Part shown: positions 30,361 through 40,655 of the stretch, in pieces
Layout: each line of letters opens with the position of its first letter
Position numbering within the stretch: position 1 is the first letter of the stretch
Assembly (NCBI GenBank): GCA_020161775.1
Contig: JAIUOW010000005.1
Span: forward strand, 198,691 to 262,690
Direction of reading: 5' to 3'
Origin: Pseudomonadota bacterium
Lineage (GTDB): Bacteria > Pseudomonadota > Gammaproteobacteria > Burkholderiales > Burkholderiaceae_C
Length of the DNA stretch: 64,000 nucleotides
The notes under the pieces: generated by a model
The model's database searches: none
What the model saw: only the letters and a program-made list of their open reading frames with translations
What the model was told of the DNA's origin: nothing
Position numbers and translations under genes: made by a program

Positions 30361-30696
30361 TCAGCGCAATCCGACCCTGTACTTTTGCAACACAGCAGCG
30401 CGGTGCCGCTCGGCATCTTCCTGCACCGCCGCGGGCGGCGCCGCAGCCGGGCCAGGCTGGGCCACGACCGGGCTGCTGCTGTCGCGCGGGCCCAGGATCA
30501 TGCGCTCCAGGTACGCGCCCTGTTCGCGCAGCTGCTCGCTGGTGCTGCGCCGCGCCATCTCGATGACAGAACGCGCATACGCCTGGTCATGCAACAGGTT
30601 CATGACATCGATGCTGCAACCGAATTCATGGCGCACGCGCACCACCATGCGCATGCCCAGGTTGATCACGTCTGAATTCGAAATGGCGGCGGTCAT
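30361..30696 (-). CDS. Hypothetical protein, 111 aa
   Basis: A small soluble protein that is alpha-helical in its first two-thirds (SDVINLGMRMVVRVRHEFGCSIDVMNLLHDQAYARSVIEMARRS), with an Ala/Pro-rich tail from about residue 75. No family recognised. The gene starts 23 bp after the ammonium transporter gene on the same strand, with an AGGGG ribosome site, so it may be co-transcribed. Function unknown. Confidence 0.6.
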   Translation of the reverse strand: MTAAISNSDVINLGMRMVVRVRHEFGCSIDVMNLLHDQAYARSVIEMARRSTSEQLREQGAYLERMILGPRDSSSPVVAQPGPAAAPPAAVQEDAERHRAAVLQKYRVGLR

Positions 30697-30719
30697 GGCG
30701 GGCCCCTTTGCAAAGTGGT

Positions 30720-32027
30720 TCAGGACGCCAGGCTTTCGCCGTGCTGCGACAGATCCAGCCCCACGTGTTCGTCACGCGGGTTCACGCGCAGGCCGGCAAT
30801 GAAATCCAGACCCTTGAGGATGCCCCAGGTCATGAGCCCGGTGTAGGCCATCACGGCGGCCGCGCCCAGGGCGTTGGTGGCAACGTCAGCCGTGATGGGC
30901 GCAATGGCCTTCAGGGCGAACACGGGTGTCAGCACTGTGCCCACCACGCCGCCCACGCCGTGCAGCGCAAACACATCCAGTGAATCGTCAATGTGCGTGA
31001 AGTGCTTGAACGTGGTGACCACCGCGAAGCACACCACCCCGGCGATCGCCCCAATGGCCAGTGCACCGCCCACGCCCACATAGCCCGAGGCCGGCGTCAC
31101 GGCGATCAGCCCCGCGATGGCGCCCGTGGCCATGCCCAGCACGCTCATCTGCTGGCGGCGGAACATCTCGGCCACGCCCCAGCACAGCGCGCCGGCCCCG
31201 GCGGCCAGCTGCGTGGCCAGCAGTGCGCCGGCGGCGCGGGCACTGGCCTCGTAGGACGAACCCGCATTGAAGCCGAACCAGCCGGCCCACAAGAGCCCCG
31301 CGCCCAGCACCGTGAGCGCCAGGTTGTGCGGCACCATGGGCTGCTTGCCAAAACCCTGGCGCGGGCCGACCGCTATGGCCGCCGCCAAGCCGGCGGCGCC
31401 GGCCTGAATGTGCACAACCGTGCCACCCGCAAAATCCATGTGCCCCATGGCCGCGAGCCAGCCATTGGGGTGCCACACCCAGTGCGCGACCGGCGCATAG
31501 ACCAGCACCAGCCAGATGGCGCCAAACACCATGCTGGCGCCAATGCGCAGCCGCTCTGCCGTGGCGCCCAGGATGATGGCGAACGTGATGATGGCGAACG
31601 CCATCTGGTAGAGGAAGAACACCGATTCAGGGATCGTCGGCGCGATCGGGTGGATGGCTATCGACGCGCCGCCGATCAGGCCTTCGGCCATGACCCGGCG
31701 CAAATCGCCGATCCAGGCGTTGCCCGGCGTGAACGCCAGCGAATAGCCCACCGCGGCCCACATGACGGTGATGACGCCGATGCCAGCGATGGTCTGGGCC
31801 ATGATGGACAGCGTGTTGCGCGTGCGCAGCATGCCGCTGTAGAACAGCATGATGCCGGGCATGGTCATCAGCAGCACCAGCACGGTGGACACCAGCATCC
31901 AGGCCGTGTTGGCGCCGTCCAGGCTGGCAGCGGCCGGCGTGGCGGGCGCACCGAAAGCGGGCGCTGCGCCCGCCACGGCGGCAAGCACGAAGGCAAGCCG
32001 GAGAAAAGATACCTTTAGTGCACTCAT
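30720..32027 (-). CDS. amtB: Ammonium transporter
   Basis: 435 residues. A signal-like N-terminus is followed by eleven membrane spans. Recognisable Amt elements are SLDGANTAWMLVSTVLVLLMTMPGIMLFYSGMLRTRN, DFAGGTVVHIQAGAAGLAAAI (first pore His) and HGVGGVVGTVLTPVFA (second pore His). It conducts ammonium across the inner membrane. The usual partner gene glnK is not beside it; tRNA genes lie upstream and a hypothetical gene downstream. The start at 32027 has a GGAGA site; the frame opens at 32057. Confidence 0.94.
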   Translation of the reverse strand: MSALKVSFLRLAFVLAAVAGAAPAFGAPATPAAASLDGANTAWMLVSTVLVLLMTMPGIMLFYSGMLRTRNTLSIMAQTIAGIGVITVMWAAVGYSLAFTPGNAWIGDLRRVMAEGLIGGASIAIHPIAPTIPESVFFLYQMAFAIITFAIILGATAERLRIGASMVFGAIWLVLVYAPVAHWVWHPNGWLAAMGHMDFAGGTVVHIQAGAAGLAAAIAVGPRQGFGKQPMVPHNLALTVLGAGLLWAGWFGFNAGSSYEASARAAGALLATQLAAGAGALCWGVAEMFRRQQMSVLGMATGAIAGLIAVTPASGYVGVGGALAIGAIAGVVCFAVVTTFKHFTHIDDSLDVFALHGVGGVVGTVLTPVFALKAIAPITADVATNALGAAAVMAYTGLMTWGILKGLDFIAGLRVNPRDEHVGLDLSQHGESLAS

Positions 32028-32056
32028 AACGCGTCTCCTTGTTAAATATGAAACCA

Positions 32057-32084
32057 AGTGTATTAACTTGTTTCAGGGATTCAA
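32057..32084 (-). promoter_or_regulatory. Sigma-70 type promoter of amtB
   Basis: On the minus strand TTGAAT (-35) and TACACT (-10) are spaced by 16 bp, about 30 bp before the start codon. No sigma-54 site was seen. Confidence 0.45.
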
Positions 32085-32154
32085 GAAGACGAGACGAAGG
32101 TATGAGCGCCGCCCGGCCGCGCAGCAGGGGCGCGGTATTTTGAAAATGAGGGGG

Positions 32155-32231
32155 TGGCCTGCCCGGAGGGAATCGAACCCCCGACCCACAGCTTAGAAGG
32201 CTGTTGCTCTATCCAACTGAGCTACGGGCAG
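32155..32231 (-). tRNA. tRNA-Arg (anticodon TCT)
   Basis: A 77-nt cloverleaf including an encoded 3' CCA. The acceptor stem CTGCCCG/CGGGCAG and the anticodon loop CTTCTAA are clear, as is the T-loop TTCGATT. Anticodon TCT reads AGA. It follows tRNA-Pro by 12 bp on the same strand. Confidence 0.93.
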
Positions 32232-32243
32232 TGGGAGGGAATG

Positions 32244-32320
<77 letters not shown>

Positions 32321-32344
32321 AAGCCCGCCATTCTATCGTCACAC

Positions 32345-34210
32345 ATGCAACAACCCCCTGATGCCGATCGCCGCGTGGTCCTGACGTCCGGCGTTGCCGC
32401 CGTGGTAGCCCTGCTGGCCGGGGGCTGCGCTGCCACTGGCGGCACGCCGGGCGCCCCGGCAGCCGACGCGCCCGACACGCCTGATGCGCCTGATGCGCCA
32501 GGCTTCACCCCCGTTCCCCCGTCTGCCGCCGACAGCCTGGCCGTGCCGCCCGGCTACGAGGCGGCCCTGCTCTACAAATGGGGCGACCCCACCGGCATGC
32601 CCGGCGCCATGCCGCCCTGGCGGCCGGATGCGTCCACCACCGCGGCCGACCAGGCCGTGCAGGCCGGCATGCACCACGACGGCATGCACTTTTTTCCGCT
32701 GGCCCATGACGGCCAGCGCGGGCTGCTGGTGCTGAACCACGAATACACCGACGAGGGCCTGCTGCATGGCGACGGCGCGCGCGGCGCCCATTCGCTGGAG
32801 CGGGTTCGCAAATCGCAGCATGCCATGGGCGTCTCGGTGATCGAGGTCACGGCAGGCCCGGGCGGCTGGCAGCAGGTGCTGCCCTCGCGCCATGCCCGGC
32901 GCATCCACGGCAACACGCCCATGCGCATCGCCGGGCCGGCCGCCGGCGCACCCGCCATGCGCACTGCGCTGAACCCCGCGGGGGATGCCGTGCTGGGCAC
33001 TTTTGCCAACTGCGCCATGGGCGTCACGCCCTGGGGCACCTACCTGACCTGCGAGGAAAATTTCCAGGGCTACTTTGGCGGGCCTGGCAGGGCACCCGCA
33101 GACCTGCCCGCCAGCCTGCGCCGCTATGGCGTGGCGCCAGGCGGCCAGTGGGTGGACTGGTGGCAGCACGACGAGCGCTTCGACGTCACGCGCCACCCCA
33201 ACGAAGCCAACCGCTTTGGCTGGGTAGTGGAGATCGACCCGATGGACCCCACGTCCACGCCGGTCAAGCGCACCGCCCTGGGCCGCAAGCGCCAGGAAAG
33301 CGCCACCTGCAGCCTCACGCGCGACGGCCGCGTGGCGGTGTACATGGGCGACGACGGCCGGTTTGAATACATCTACAAGTTCGTCAGCCGGGACCGCGTG
33401 CGCCCCGGCGGCTACGCCGCCAACCGCGACCTGCTGGACCACGGCACGCTGTACGCCGCGCGGTTTGACACGGGCGGGCGCGGGCAATGGCTTGCGCTGC
33501 AGCCCGGCGCCCCCGGCCTGGCCACGCTGGCCGATGTGGTCATCAACGCCCGCGGCGCGGCCGACGCCGCCGGCGCCACGCCCATGGACCGGCCTGAATG
33601 GATTGCCGTGCACCCGCAAAGCGGCGAGGTGTTCGTCACGCTGACCAACAACACCCAGCGCGGCCTGCCCGGGCGCCCCGCCGTGGACGCCGCCAACCCG
33701 CGCGCGGGCAACGGCACCGGCCACATCATCCGCTGGCGCGAAGCCGGGGCCGACGCCGCCAGCACCGCGTTTGACTGGGACATCTTCGCGCTGGCCGGGG
33801 ACCCGGCCGTGCCGGGTAGCGCGGCGCGTTATCCGACCGCGGACGCCGATGCCTTCGGCGCGCCGGACGGCCTGCACTTTGACAGCGGCGGCCTGCTGTG
33901 GATCCAGACCGACATGTCCGGCCAGCTCATGCACAAGGGGCCGCTCGCGCGGCTGGGCAACAACCAGATGCTGTGCGCCAACCTGGCCACGGGCCGCATC
34001 CGCCGCTTCATGACGGGCCCGCGCGGCTGCGAGATCACCGGCTGCGTGGTCACGCCGGACCGGCGCACGCTGTTCGTGAACATCCAGCACCCCGGTGAGA
34101 CCAGCGACGACGGCGGCACCAGCGGCCACTGGCCCGACGGCGGCACAACGCGCCCGCGCTCGGCCATCGTGGCGGTGCGCCGCACCGACGGCGGCGTGGT
34201 GGGCACATGA
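32345..34210 (+). CDS. phoX: PhoX family (DUF839) protein, predicted lipoprotein
   Basis: 621 residues. The N-terminal signal has a lipobox, LLAGGC, so the mature protein is likely a lipoprotein. The PhoX/DUF839 body shows GDPTGMPGAMPPWRP, DGMHFFPL, LVLNHEYTDEGLLH, NCAMGVTPWGTYLTCEENFQGYFG and GDDGRFEYIYKFVS. Such enzymes are calcium/iron-dependent alkaline phosphatases outside the cytoplasm. Activity here is inferred from the family. No PHO box was identified. The reading frame continues upstream through the tRNA genes, which is a shadow. Confidence 0.82.
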   Translation: MQQPPDADRRVVLTSGVAAVVALLAGGCAATGGTPGAPAADAPDTPDAPDAPGFTPVPPSAADSLAVPPGYEAALLYKWGDPTGMPGAMPPWRPDASTTAADQAVQAGMHHDGMHFFPLAHDGQRGLLVLNHEYTDEGLLHGDGARGAHSLERVRKSQHAMGVSVIEVTAGPGGWQQVLPSRHARRIHGNTPMRIAGPAAGAPAMRTALNPAGDAVLGTFANCAMGVTPWGTYLTCEENFQGYFGGPGRAPADLPASLRRYGVAPGGQWVDWWQHDERFDVTRHPNEANRFGWVVEIDPMDPTSTPVKRTALGRKRQESATCSLTRDGRVAVYMGDDGRFEYIYKFVSRDRVRPGGYAANRDLLDHGTLYAARFDTGGRGQWLALQPGAPGLATLADVVINARGAADAAGATPMDRPEWIAVHPQSGEVFVTLTNNTQRGLPGRPAVDAANPRAGNGTGHIIRWREAGADAASTAFDWDIFALAGDPAVPGSAARYPTADADAFGAPDGLHFDSGGLLWIQTDMSGQLMHKGPLARLGNNQMLCANLATGRIRRFMTGPRGCEITGCVVTPDRRTLFVNIQHPGETSDDGGTSGHWPDGGTTRPRSAIVAVRRTDGGVVGT

Positions 34211-34785
34211 TGAAGCGCGTGCTGAAGCACCTGCCCAAGCGCATGCTGGCGCGGCTGACCAGGTACCAGAGCCAGGCCTGCTGCCTGGCCGCCTGCGCGC
34301 TGTCCATGTCGCTGGCCGCCGCACAGCCGCTCAACCCGGCCTGGGACGGCGATTGGGTCGCCGCCGAGACCACGCAGGGCCGCCCCGACGGCAGCCTGCG
34401 CATCACGCGCAAGGCCGCGCAGACGCAGCTTGTCCAGCACGGCCAGGCCTGCGCCCTGGTGTATGACGGCATGGCCGAGCCGGCGGCGCTGGCCCGGCGC
34501 ATCCAGGCGCTGCAGGCCTGGCAGATGGACGCGCGGCATTGGCCCGCGGGTACCCAGCCGGCCCAGCTGGTGGGCCTGCGCCATGAATTTGACAGCGCCC
34601 TGCAGCTGGTGGCACGCCTGACGGGCACGCGCTACCGCACCACGCGCCTGCGCGGCGAGGGCTGCGGCGACGCCGACGACATCTTTTTTATGCTGCACGC
34701 GGGCCAGCAGCTGGTGCGCCTGCGCTTTCCGTCCGCCAGCCTGGGTGTGGACGTCACGGCTTTTCGCAAAAGGAGTTCACCATGA
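34207..34785 (+). CDS. Secreted hypothetical protein, 192 aa
   Basis: The start overlaps the PhoX-like stop by 4 bp. A long N-terminal region (about residues 1-40, basic then hydrophobic, ending SLAAAQ) looks like a signal peptide. The mature part has DWVAAETTQGRPDGSLRITRKAAQTQLVQHG and a single C-terminal GCGDADDIFFML segment. I do not recognise the family. It is translationally coupled to PhoX-like upstream and to the DUF488 gene downstream (4-bp overlap), so the three form one transcript. Confidence 0.65.
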   Translation: MMKRVLKHLPKRMLARLTRYQSQACCLAACALSMSLAAAQPLNPAWDGDWVAAETTQGRPDGSLRITRKAAQTQLVQHGQACALVYDGMAEPAALARRIQALQAWQMDARHWPAGTQPAQLVGLRHEFDSALQLVARLTGTRYRTTRLRGEGCGDADDIFFMLHAGQQLVRLRFPSASLGVDVTAFRKRSSP

Positions 34786-35168
34786 GCATCCGCATCGTTC
34801 GCCTGGGCACGCCGCGCGCCAGCGGCGAAGGCCTGCGCATCGGCACCGTGCGGCGCCCGCCACGCGGCGTGCCCAAAACAGAATTCGCCTCGCAGGACTG
34901 GTATGACGTGTGGTACCCCAACCTCGCACCCAGCGCCGAAACCATGCAGCTGGGCCAGGCGGTCGCGTCAGACAAGGAATGGGCGGCATTCCGCAAGAAA
35001 TACCGCAGCGAAATGGCCGAACCCGATGCCAGCCGCAGCCTGGACCTGCTGGCTGCCTTGTCCCACCAGTCCCATTTTTCAGTGGGCTGCTATTGCGAGG
35101 ATGAATTGCGCTGCCACCGATCGCTGCTGAGAGAGCTGTTGGGTGAACGCGGCGCCAAGCTGGCTTGA
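34782..35168 (+). CDS. DUF488 family protein
   Basis: 128 residues. The end VGCYCEDELRCHRSLLREL carries the CxCED-CHR motif typical of DUF488, and GTVRRPPRGVP with DWYDVWYPNLAPS is the usual first half. The family is widespread and uncharacterised; the two cysteines could bind a metal or be redox active. It ends 42 bp before the toxin-antitoxin module. Confidence 0.85.
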   Translation: MSIRIVRLGTPRASGEGLRIGTVRRPPRGVPKTEFASQDWYDVWYPNLAPSAETMQLGQAVASDKEWAAFRKKYRSEMAEPDASRSLDLLAALSHQSHFSVGCYCEDELRCHRSLLRELLGERGAKLA

Positions 35169-35184
35169 CGTCTGGTTGTGACCA

Positions 35185-35209
35185 GACTGAATAAGGACTA
35201 TATTCAGTC
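35185..35209. promoter_or_regulatory. Operator of the toxin-antitoxin module
   Basis: GACTGAATA and TATTCAGTC form a perfect 9-bp-arm inverted repeat with a 7-bp spacer, ending just before the chosen GTG of the antitoxin. A TTGACG -35-like box lies upstream at 35164. Phd/YefM antitoxins autorepress from such palindromes. Confidence 0.6.
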
Positions 35210-35210
35210 C

Positions 35211-35480
35211 GTGCACTATTCCACCCAAATCAAGCCGATCAGCTACCTCAAGGCCAACGCCGCACAGGTGCTGCGCGACATTGCGCAGCAGCGCGAACCC
35301 ATGATCATCACGCAGAACGGAGAGGCCACAGCGGTCATTCAGGACATTGCGTCATATGAGAGCAGCCAGAACACATTGGCCTTGCTGAAAATACTGGCCT
35401 TGGGCAACCAGCAGATTGAACAAGGCCGTGTCATCTCCGCGGCGAACGCAATTGCCCGCGTGCGTCAGCGCAAGTCCTGA
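35211..35480 (+). CDS. Type II antitoxin, Phd/YefM family
   Basis: 89 residues from a GTG start. The fold is typical: QIKPISYLKANAAQVLRDIAQQREPMIITQNGEATAVIQDIASYES (DNA-binding N-terminus), then a C-terminal helix that would wrap the toxin. The frame is open to a GTG at 35178, but that would place the N-terminus inside the palindromic operator, so 35211 is preferred. The toxin gene follows 44 bp downstream. Confidence 0.88.
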   Translation: MHYSTQIKPISYLKANAAQVLRDIAQQREPMIITQNGEATAVIQDIASYESSQNTLALLKILALGNQQIEQGRVISAANAIARVRQRKS

Positions 35481-35524
35481 ATGCGACGCCATGCGTTGCG
35501 CTTCGTGGACTGCGCTGACCCCTT

Positions 35525-35855
35525 ATGACCCGCAAACCTGCACGCCATGAGGTCGTTCTGACCGAGGACGCGGTGCAAGATCTGGAAGAACTCTACGACT
35601 ACATCGCGCAGCACGACGCCCCGGCCAAGGCGGATCATGTGCTGGATGCCATAGACAAACTGCTGGGCACCCTGGCGGCTTTCCCGGAGCGAAACCGGGT
35701 CACGCCCGAATTGCAGTCGATCGGCATCAGCGATTACCGCGATACCTGGTTCAAGCCCTACCGTGTGATCTATCGTGTCACCGGTGGGCGCGTCTACGTC
35801 TACCTGATCGTGGACGGCCGCCGGGACATGCAGGCGCTGCTCATGCGCCGTCTGC

Positions 35856-35866
<11 letters not shown>
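35525..35866 (+). CDS. Type II toxin, RelE/ParE superfamily
   Basis: 113 residues. The ParE/RelE fold is seen in EVVLTEDAVQDLEELYDYIAQHDAPAKADHVLDAIDKLL, then YRDTWFKPYRVIYRVTGGRVYVYLIVDGRRDMQALLMRRLL. ParE proteins poison gyrase; RelE proteins cut mRNA on ribosomes. Which applies here cannot be told. Its 3' end overlaps the convergent boxB end by 11 bp. Confidence 0.87.
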
Positions 35867-37280
<1,414 letters not shown>

Positions 37281-37296
37281 GTGTGTTCCTCGGGGT

Positions 37297-37383
37297 TGTC
37301 ATTGCGGGCTTGATCCGCAATCCACTTCACTTTGGCCAGGGGTCTGGTCGGCTCGGGATGGATCCCGGATCAAGTCCGGGATG
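37297..37383. repeat. Dispersed palindromic repeat (copy 1)
   Basis: The left part is TGTCATTGCGGGCTTGATCC and then GCAATCCA. The right part holds GGGATGGATCCCGG and ATCAAGTCCGGGATGG, which forms a CCCGGA/TCCGGG hairpin. It fills the boxC-boxB gap. The family has further copies at 40563, 43511 and 55995. Confidence 0.75.
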
Positions 37384-37389
37384 GCAGCC

Positions 37390-39078
37390 CTAGACGCGTT
37401 TCCAGTCAAACTTTGCTTTCTTGCCGGTGCCGAAAAGCTTCAGGGCACCGTCCTCACCCACCGCATTCGGGCGGATGAAGATCCAGTTCTGCCAGGCGGA
37501 CAGCCGGCCGAACACGCGCGTTTCCATCGTCTCCTTGCCGGGGAACCGCAGGGATGCTTCCATGCCGGTCATGGCATCGGGCGACAGGCTGGCGCGCTCT
37601 TCCAGCATGATGCGGATCTCGTCTTCCCAGTCGATGTCGTCGGGCGTCAGCGTGACCAGGCCCAGCGCCAGCGCCTGGTCGGCGCGCAGCGGGCTGTCCT
37701 GCACGCCCTGCAGCTGCGTGATGGTTTGCGCATCTTCACAAAAGCGGGTCTGCAGCCGCGTCAGGCCGTTGACCATGGGATAGCGGCCGAAGTTGGCCGC
37801 ATTCAGTTGCAGCGCGGGCGCGGCGTCAGGGCTGTCGGGCAGGTCCAGCATGTAGATGCGGTCGCAGGCCGCGGCCAGCTCATAGAAGGTGCCGGCAAAG
37901 CACGAGCCTTCATCCACCAGCGCGATCAGCGAGCGGCTGGTCACGTCGATGCGGGCCAGCGTGCGGCGCAGCGCCCCCACGGTCTCGCGCACCAGCCAAT
38001 GGTCCTTGAGCTGCTCCATCACGGCGTCGGCCTGCATCACACGGTTGGCGTCGCCGCGCGTCTGGATGACCCAGGTGCCGGTTTCCAGCTCGTTGGTGCG
38101 CAGGTTCAGGATGGCGTCGTCCAGCTCGCGCTGCATCTTCAGGGGCCACCAGTTGGCGCCTGCGGCCTCAATGGCGTCGGGCGACGATTCGATGGCAGCT
38201 GCCGGGGCGCTGATGGTGATCGTGGCAATGCGTGCAGCGCGGTCCACCCGCGCGTCCACCGTGCTGTAGTGGTAGCCGGCGTCGTCGATGGTGACCTGCA
38301 ACGGCGTCAGCGCGATGCCGCCGTTGCCACCCCGCTTGGACTGCGCGCGCAGCGCGGCAATTTCGGCGTCCACCAGCGCGCCAAACTGCTGCGGCTTGGC
38401 ATGGGCGTCGATCAGCTTCCAGTCCCTGGCGCGGTCAGCCCGCACACCTTCGCTGGTGGTACAGAAGATGTCGGCCAGGTCACGGCGCACCTTGCGCTTG
38501 TCGGTCACGCGGGTCAGGCCGCCAGTGCCGGGCAGCACGCCCAGCAGCGGCACCTCGGGCAGGCTCACGGTGGAGTTGCGGTCGTCCACCATCACGATGC
38601 GGTCGCAGGCCAGGGCCAGCTCATAGCCGCCGCCTGCGCAGGCGCCCGTCACAGCCGCAACAGCCTTCAGCCCGTCATGGCGCGAGGAATCCTCCAGCCC
38701 GTTGCGGGTTTCGTTGGTGAACTTGCAGAAATTCACCTTCCAGGCGTGGGTGGACAGACCCAGCATGTAGATGTTGGCGCCCGAGCACCAGATCTTTTCC
38801 TTGCCCGACTCGAACACCACCACCTTCACCGCCGGGTGCTCGAAGCGGATGCGGTTGAGCGCGTCATGCAGCTCGATGTCCACGCCCAGGTCATAGCTGT
38901 TGAGCTTGAGCTTGTAGCCGGGCTTGATGCCGCCGTCTTCGTTGATGTCCAGCTTCAGCCGGGCCACGTCGCCCTCCACTGCCAGCGTCCAGTGCTGGTA
39001 GTGGGTGGGGTGCGTCTCGAAACGCACCAGCTCGCGTTCGCCGTGCTTGAACAGCAGCGGCTCGGTCATGGCATTCAT
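37390..39078 (-). CDS. boxC: 2,3-epoxybenzoyl-CoA dihydrolase
   Basis: 562 residues, about double a crotonase, as in the BoxC family. It opens the epoxybenzoyl-CoA ring by adding two waters, giving 3,4-didehydroadipyl-CoA semialdehyde and formate. Seen are FESGKEKIWCSGANIYMLG, AAVTGACAGGGYELALACDRI (oxyanion hole), EVPLLGVLPGTGGLTRVTDK, and a second crotonase-like part with ALVDEGSCFAGTFYELAAACDR. The gene overlaps boxR upstream by 4 bp. Confidence 0.95.
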   Translation of the reverse strand: MNAMTEPLLFKHGERELVRFETHPTHYQHWTLAVEGDVARLKLDINEDGGIKPGYKLKLNSYDLGVDIELHDALNRIRFEHPAVKVVVFESGKEKIWCSGANIYMLGLSTHAWKVNFCKFTNETRNGLEDSSRHDGLKAVAAVTGACAGGGYELALACDRIVMVDDRNSTVSLPEVPLLGVLPGTGGLTRVTDKRKVRRDLADIFCTTSEGVRADRARDWKLIDAHAKPQQFGALVDAEIAALRAQSKRGGNGGIALTPLQVTIDDAGYHYSTVDARVDRAARIATITISAPAAAIESSPDAIEAAGANWWPLKMQRELDDAILNLRTNELETGTWVIQTRGDANRVMQADAVMEQLKDHWLVRETVGALRRTLARIDVTSRSLIALVDEGSCFAGTFYELAAACDRIYMLDLPDSPDAAPALQLNAANFGRYPMVNGLTRLQTRFCEDAQTITQLQGVQDSPLRADQALALGLVTLTPDDIDWEDEIRIMLEERASLSPDAMTGMEASLRFPGKETMETRVFGRLSAWQNWIFIRPNAVGEDGALKLFGTGKKAKFDWKRV

Positions 39079-40004
39079 CGGTTGTCTCCTTGTGCGGGGG
39101 TGGGGGCTGGAACAGCGCGTTCCAGATCCTTCAGGGATTGCTTCACAGTGCGCGCCGCCGTATCCACCACCGCGTCGGCGCGGGCGTACAGGGCTTCGCG
39201 GCTGGCCAGGATGCGGCGGATGTCGTCCAGCGCCTCGCGGGTGGCGCCACCCTTGGCGTTGTCACCCGCGTCAAACGGGCGCATGTCGCCCTGGGCCACC
39301 ACGCGGCTCATGTGTTCTTCAGGGCTGGCCTTGAGCCACACACACCAGAAATGGCTTTGCAGCAGGTCAAAGGTCTCGCGCTCGCTCACGATGCTGCCGC
39401 CGGTGGTCATGACCACGCCGTCGGGGTGCTCCTCGGCAATGCGAAGCAGCGCGCGGCGCTCGTAGCGGCGGTAGCCGGCCTGGCCGTGCAGCAGCAGGAT
39501 TTCATTCATGCTGGTGCCGGCCTCGCGCTCGATCTCGCGGTCCAGCTCCACAAACGGCACGCCACGCTGCGCGGCCAGCCCGGCGCCCAGCGTGGTCTTG
39601 CCCGCGCCGCGCAGGCCGATCAGGGCCACGCGCCTGTCACGCCCCAGCGCATCGGACATGCCGAAGGTGCTGCCCAGCAGCGAATAGGCCTGGTCCAGCT
39701 GGCCGTCATCCAGCCGCGCCAACAGGCCGTGCACACGGGCCATGGCCGGGCGCGGCGCGTCCTGCAGCAAGTCCAGGATGGAGATGTTCAGCGCGCGGGC
39801 CGCAGCCTCCAGCGAATTGATGGACACATTGCCCTTGCCGCTTTCCACATCAGCCAGAAAGCGTTCGCTCAGGCCGGAATCGGCGGCCAGCGCCTTGCGC
39901 GTCATGCCGCGACGGGCCCGCCAGGCACGAACCCGCGCACCGAGTTCGGCCATCGTGGCTTTGACTTCGGCTTCCGGCATGGCAAGGATGTTGGGATCAG
40001 TCAT
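39075..40004 (-). CDS. boxR: BoxR regulator: HTH domain fused to a shikimate-kinase-like domain
   Basis: 309 residues. Residues ~20-80 are an XRE helix-turn-helix ([45 protein letters not shown]). From about 130 there is a shikimate-kinase-like domain with a P-loop ([17 protein letters not shown]) and [19 protein letters not shown]. BoxR proteins bind benzoyl-CoA through this domain and release repression of box genes. It is the first gene of boxR-boxC-boxB. No strong ribosome site precedes the chosen start. Confidence 0.93.
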   Translation of the reverse strand: MTDPNILAMPEAEVKATMAELGARVRAWRARRGMTRKALAADSGLSERFLADVESGKGNVSINSLEAAARALNISILDLLQDAPRPAMARVHGLLARLDDGQLDQAYSLLGSTFGMSDALGRDRRVALIGLRGAGKTTLGAGLAAQRGVPFVELDREIEREAGTSMNEILLLHGQAGYRRYERRALLRIAEEHPDGVVMTTGGSIVSERETFDLLQSHFWCVWLKASPEEHMSRVVAQGDMRPFDAGDNAKGGATREALDDIRRILASREALYARADAVVDTAARTVKQSLKDLERAVPAPTPAQGDNR

Positions 40005-40015
40005 TCGAAAAAAGT

Positions 40016-40063
40016 TTGACGCAGATCAAGATTGCAGTATACTTCCTGTCAATCAAGTGTCAA
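40016..40063. promoter_or_regulatory. Divergent promoters of boxR and the flavodoxin gene, sharing one -10 box
   Basis: The palindrome AGTATACT (40036-40043) gives TATACT on both strands. Rightward, TTGACG (40016-40021) lies 16 bp away. Leftward, TTGACA (40058-40063 on the minus strand) also lies 16 bp away. Two TGCA cores (40033 and 40073) flank the region; TGCA is part of known BzdR/BoxR-type operators. Confidence 0.65.
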
Positions 40064-40098
40064 GCAGTTTATTGCATCTTTTGTCCGGAGACCCAGGC

Positions 40099-40560
40099 AT
40101 GAAGCTCAAAATCCTCGTCGGTACCATGACCAGCACCGCTGACTATGTAGCGCAGGCCATCCAGATGGATTGCGCCGATCTGGTGGAAGACATCGAAGTC
40201 CAGCTGATGGATGGGCTGGATATCTCGGCTTTTGACGAAGATGCACTTTATCTCATCTGCACCTCCACCTACGGCTCGGGCGACGTGCCGGACAACGCCC
40301 GCAACCTGTATGAGTCGCTGGACAGCGCGCCCAAGTACCTGGGCCATGTGCGTTACGGCGTGATCGCCCTGGGCGACAGCACCTACCAGCAGACCTTCTG
40401 CTTTGGCGGCAAGAAATTCGACGAGCGCCTGAGCGGCCTGGGCGCGCAGCGCATTGGCGAGGTGTGGTGCCATAACGCCAGTGCGGGGACGATGCCGGAG
40501 GAACTGGGTACTGTGTGGTGCAGGGACTGGTTGGCCCAGGCGCTGACGCCCGCCACCTGA
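40099..40560 (+). CDS. Flavodoxin domain protein (MioC-like)
   Basis: 153 residues. The FMN phosphate loop [16 protein letters not shown] is at the N-terminus. Isoalloxazine-contact regions are [19 protein letters not shown] and [34 protein letters not shown]. Flavodoxins carry one or two electrons. The frame opens upstream at 39742, inside boxR; ATG at 40099 has a CCGGAG site and starts the fold. It is divergent from boxR and precedes the benzoate-CoA ligase gene. It could supply electrons to BoxB, which is inference only. Confidence 0.87.
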   Translation: MKLKILVGTMTSTADYVAQAIQMDCADLVEDIEVQLMDGLDISAFDEDALYLICTSTYGSGDVPDNARNLYESLDSAPKYLGHVRYGVIALGDSTYQQTFCFGGKKFDERLSGLGAQRIGEVWCHNASAGTMPEELGTVWCRDWLAQALTPAT

Positions 40561-40562
40561 AC

Positions 40563-40634
40563 TGTCATCCCGGGCTCGACCCGGGATCCATGTTGGCAAA
40601 CCACGATGGATGCCGGGTCAAGCCCGGCATGACA
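40563..40634. repeat. Dispersed palindromic repeat (copy 2)
   Basis: The element runs from TGTCATCCCGGGCTCGACCC to GGGTCAAGCCCGGCATGACA, so its ends are inverted copies. It fills the gap between the flavodoxin and ligase genes. Confidence 0.8.
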
Positions 40635-40655
40635 ACCGCGAAGAGGAGACAAAAA

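Noticed and set aside
32339-34324. 661-residue minus-strand frame opposite the PhoX-like gene
   Set aside because: Ala/Arg/Val/His-rich shadow without start signals. The plus strand has PhoX motifs and a lipobox.
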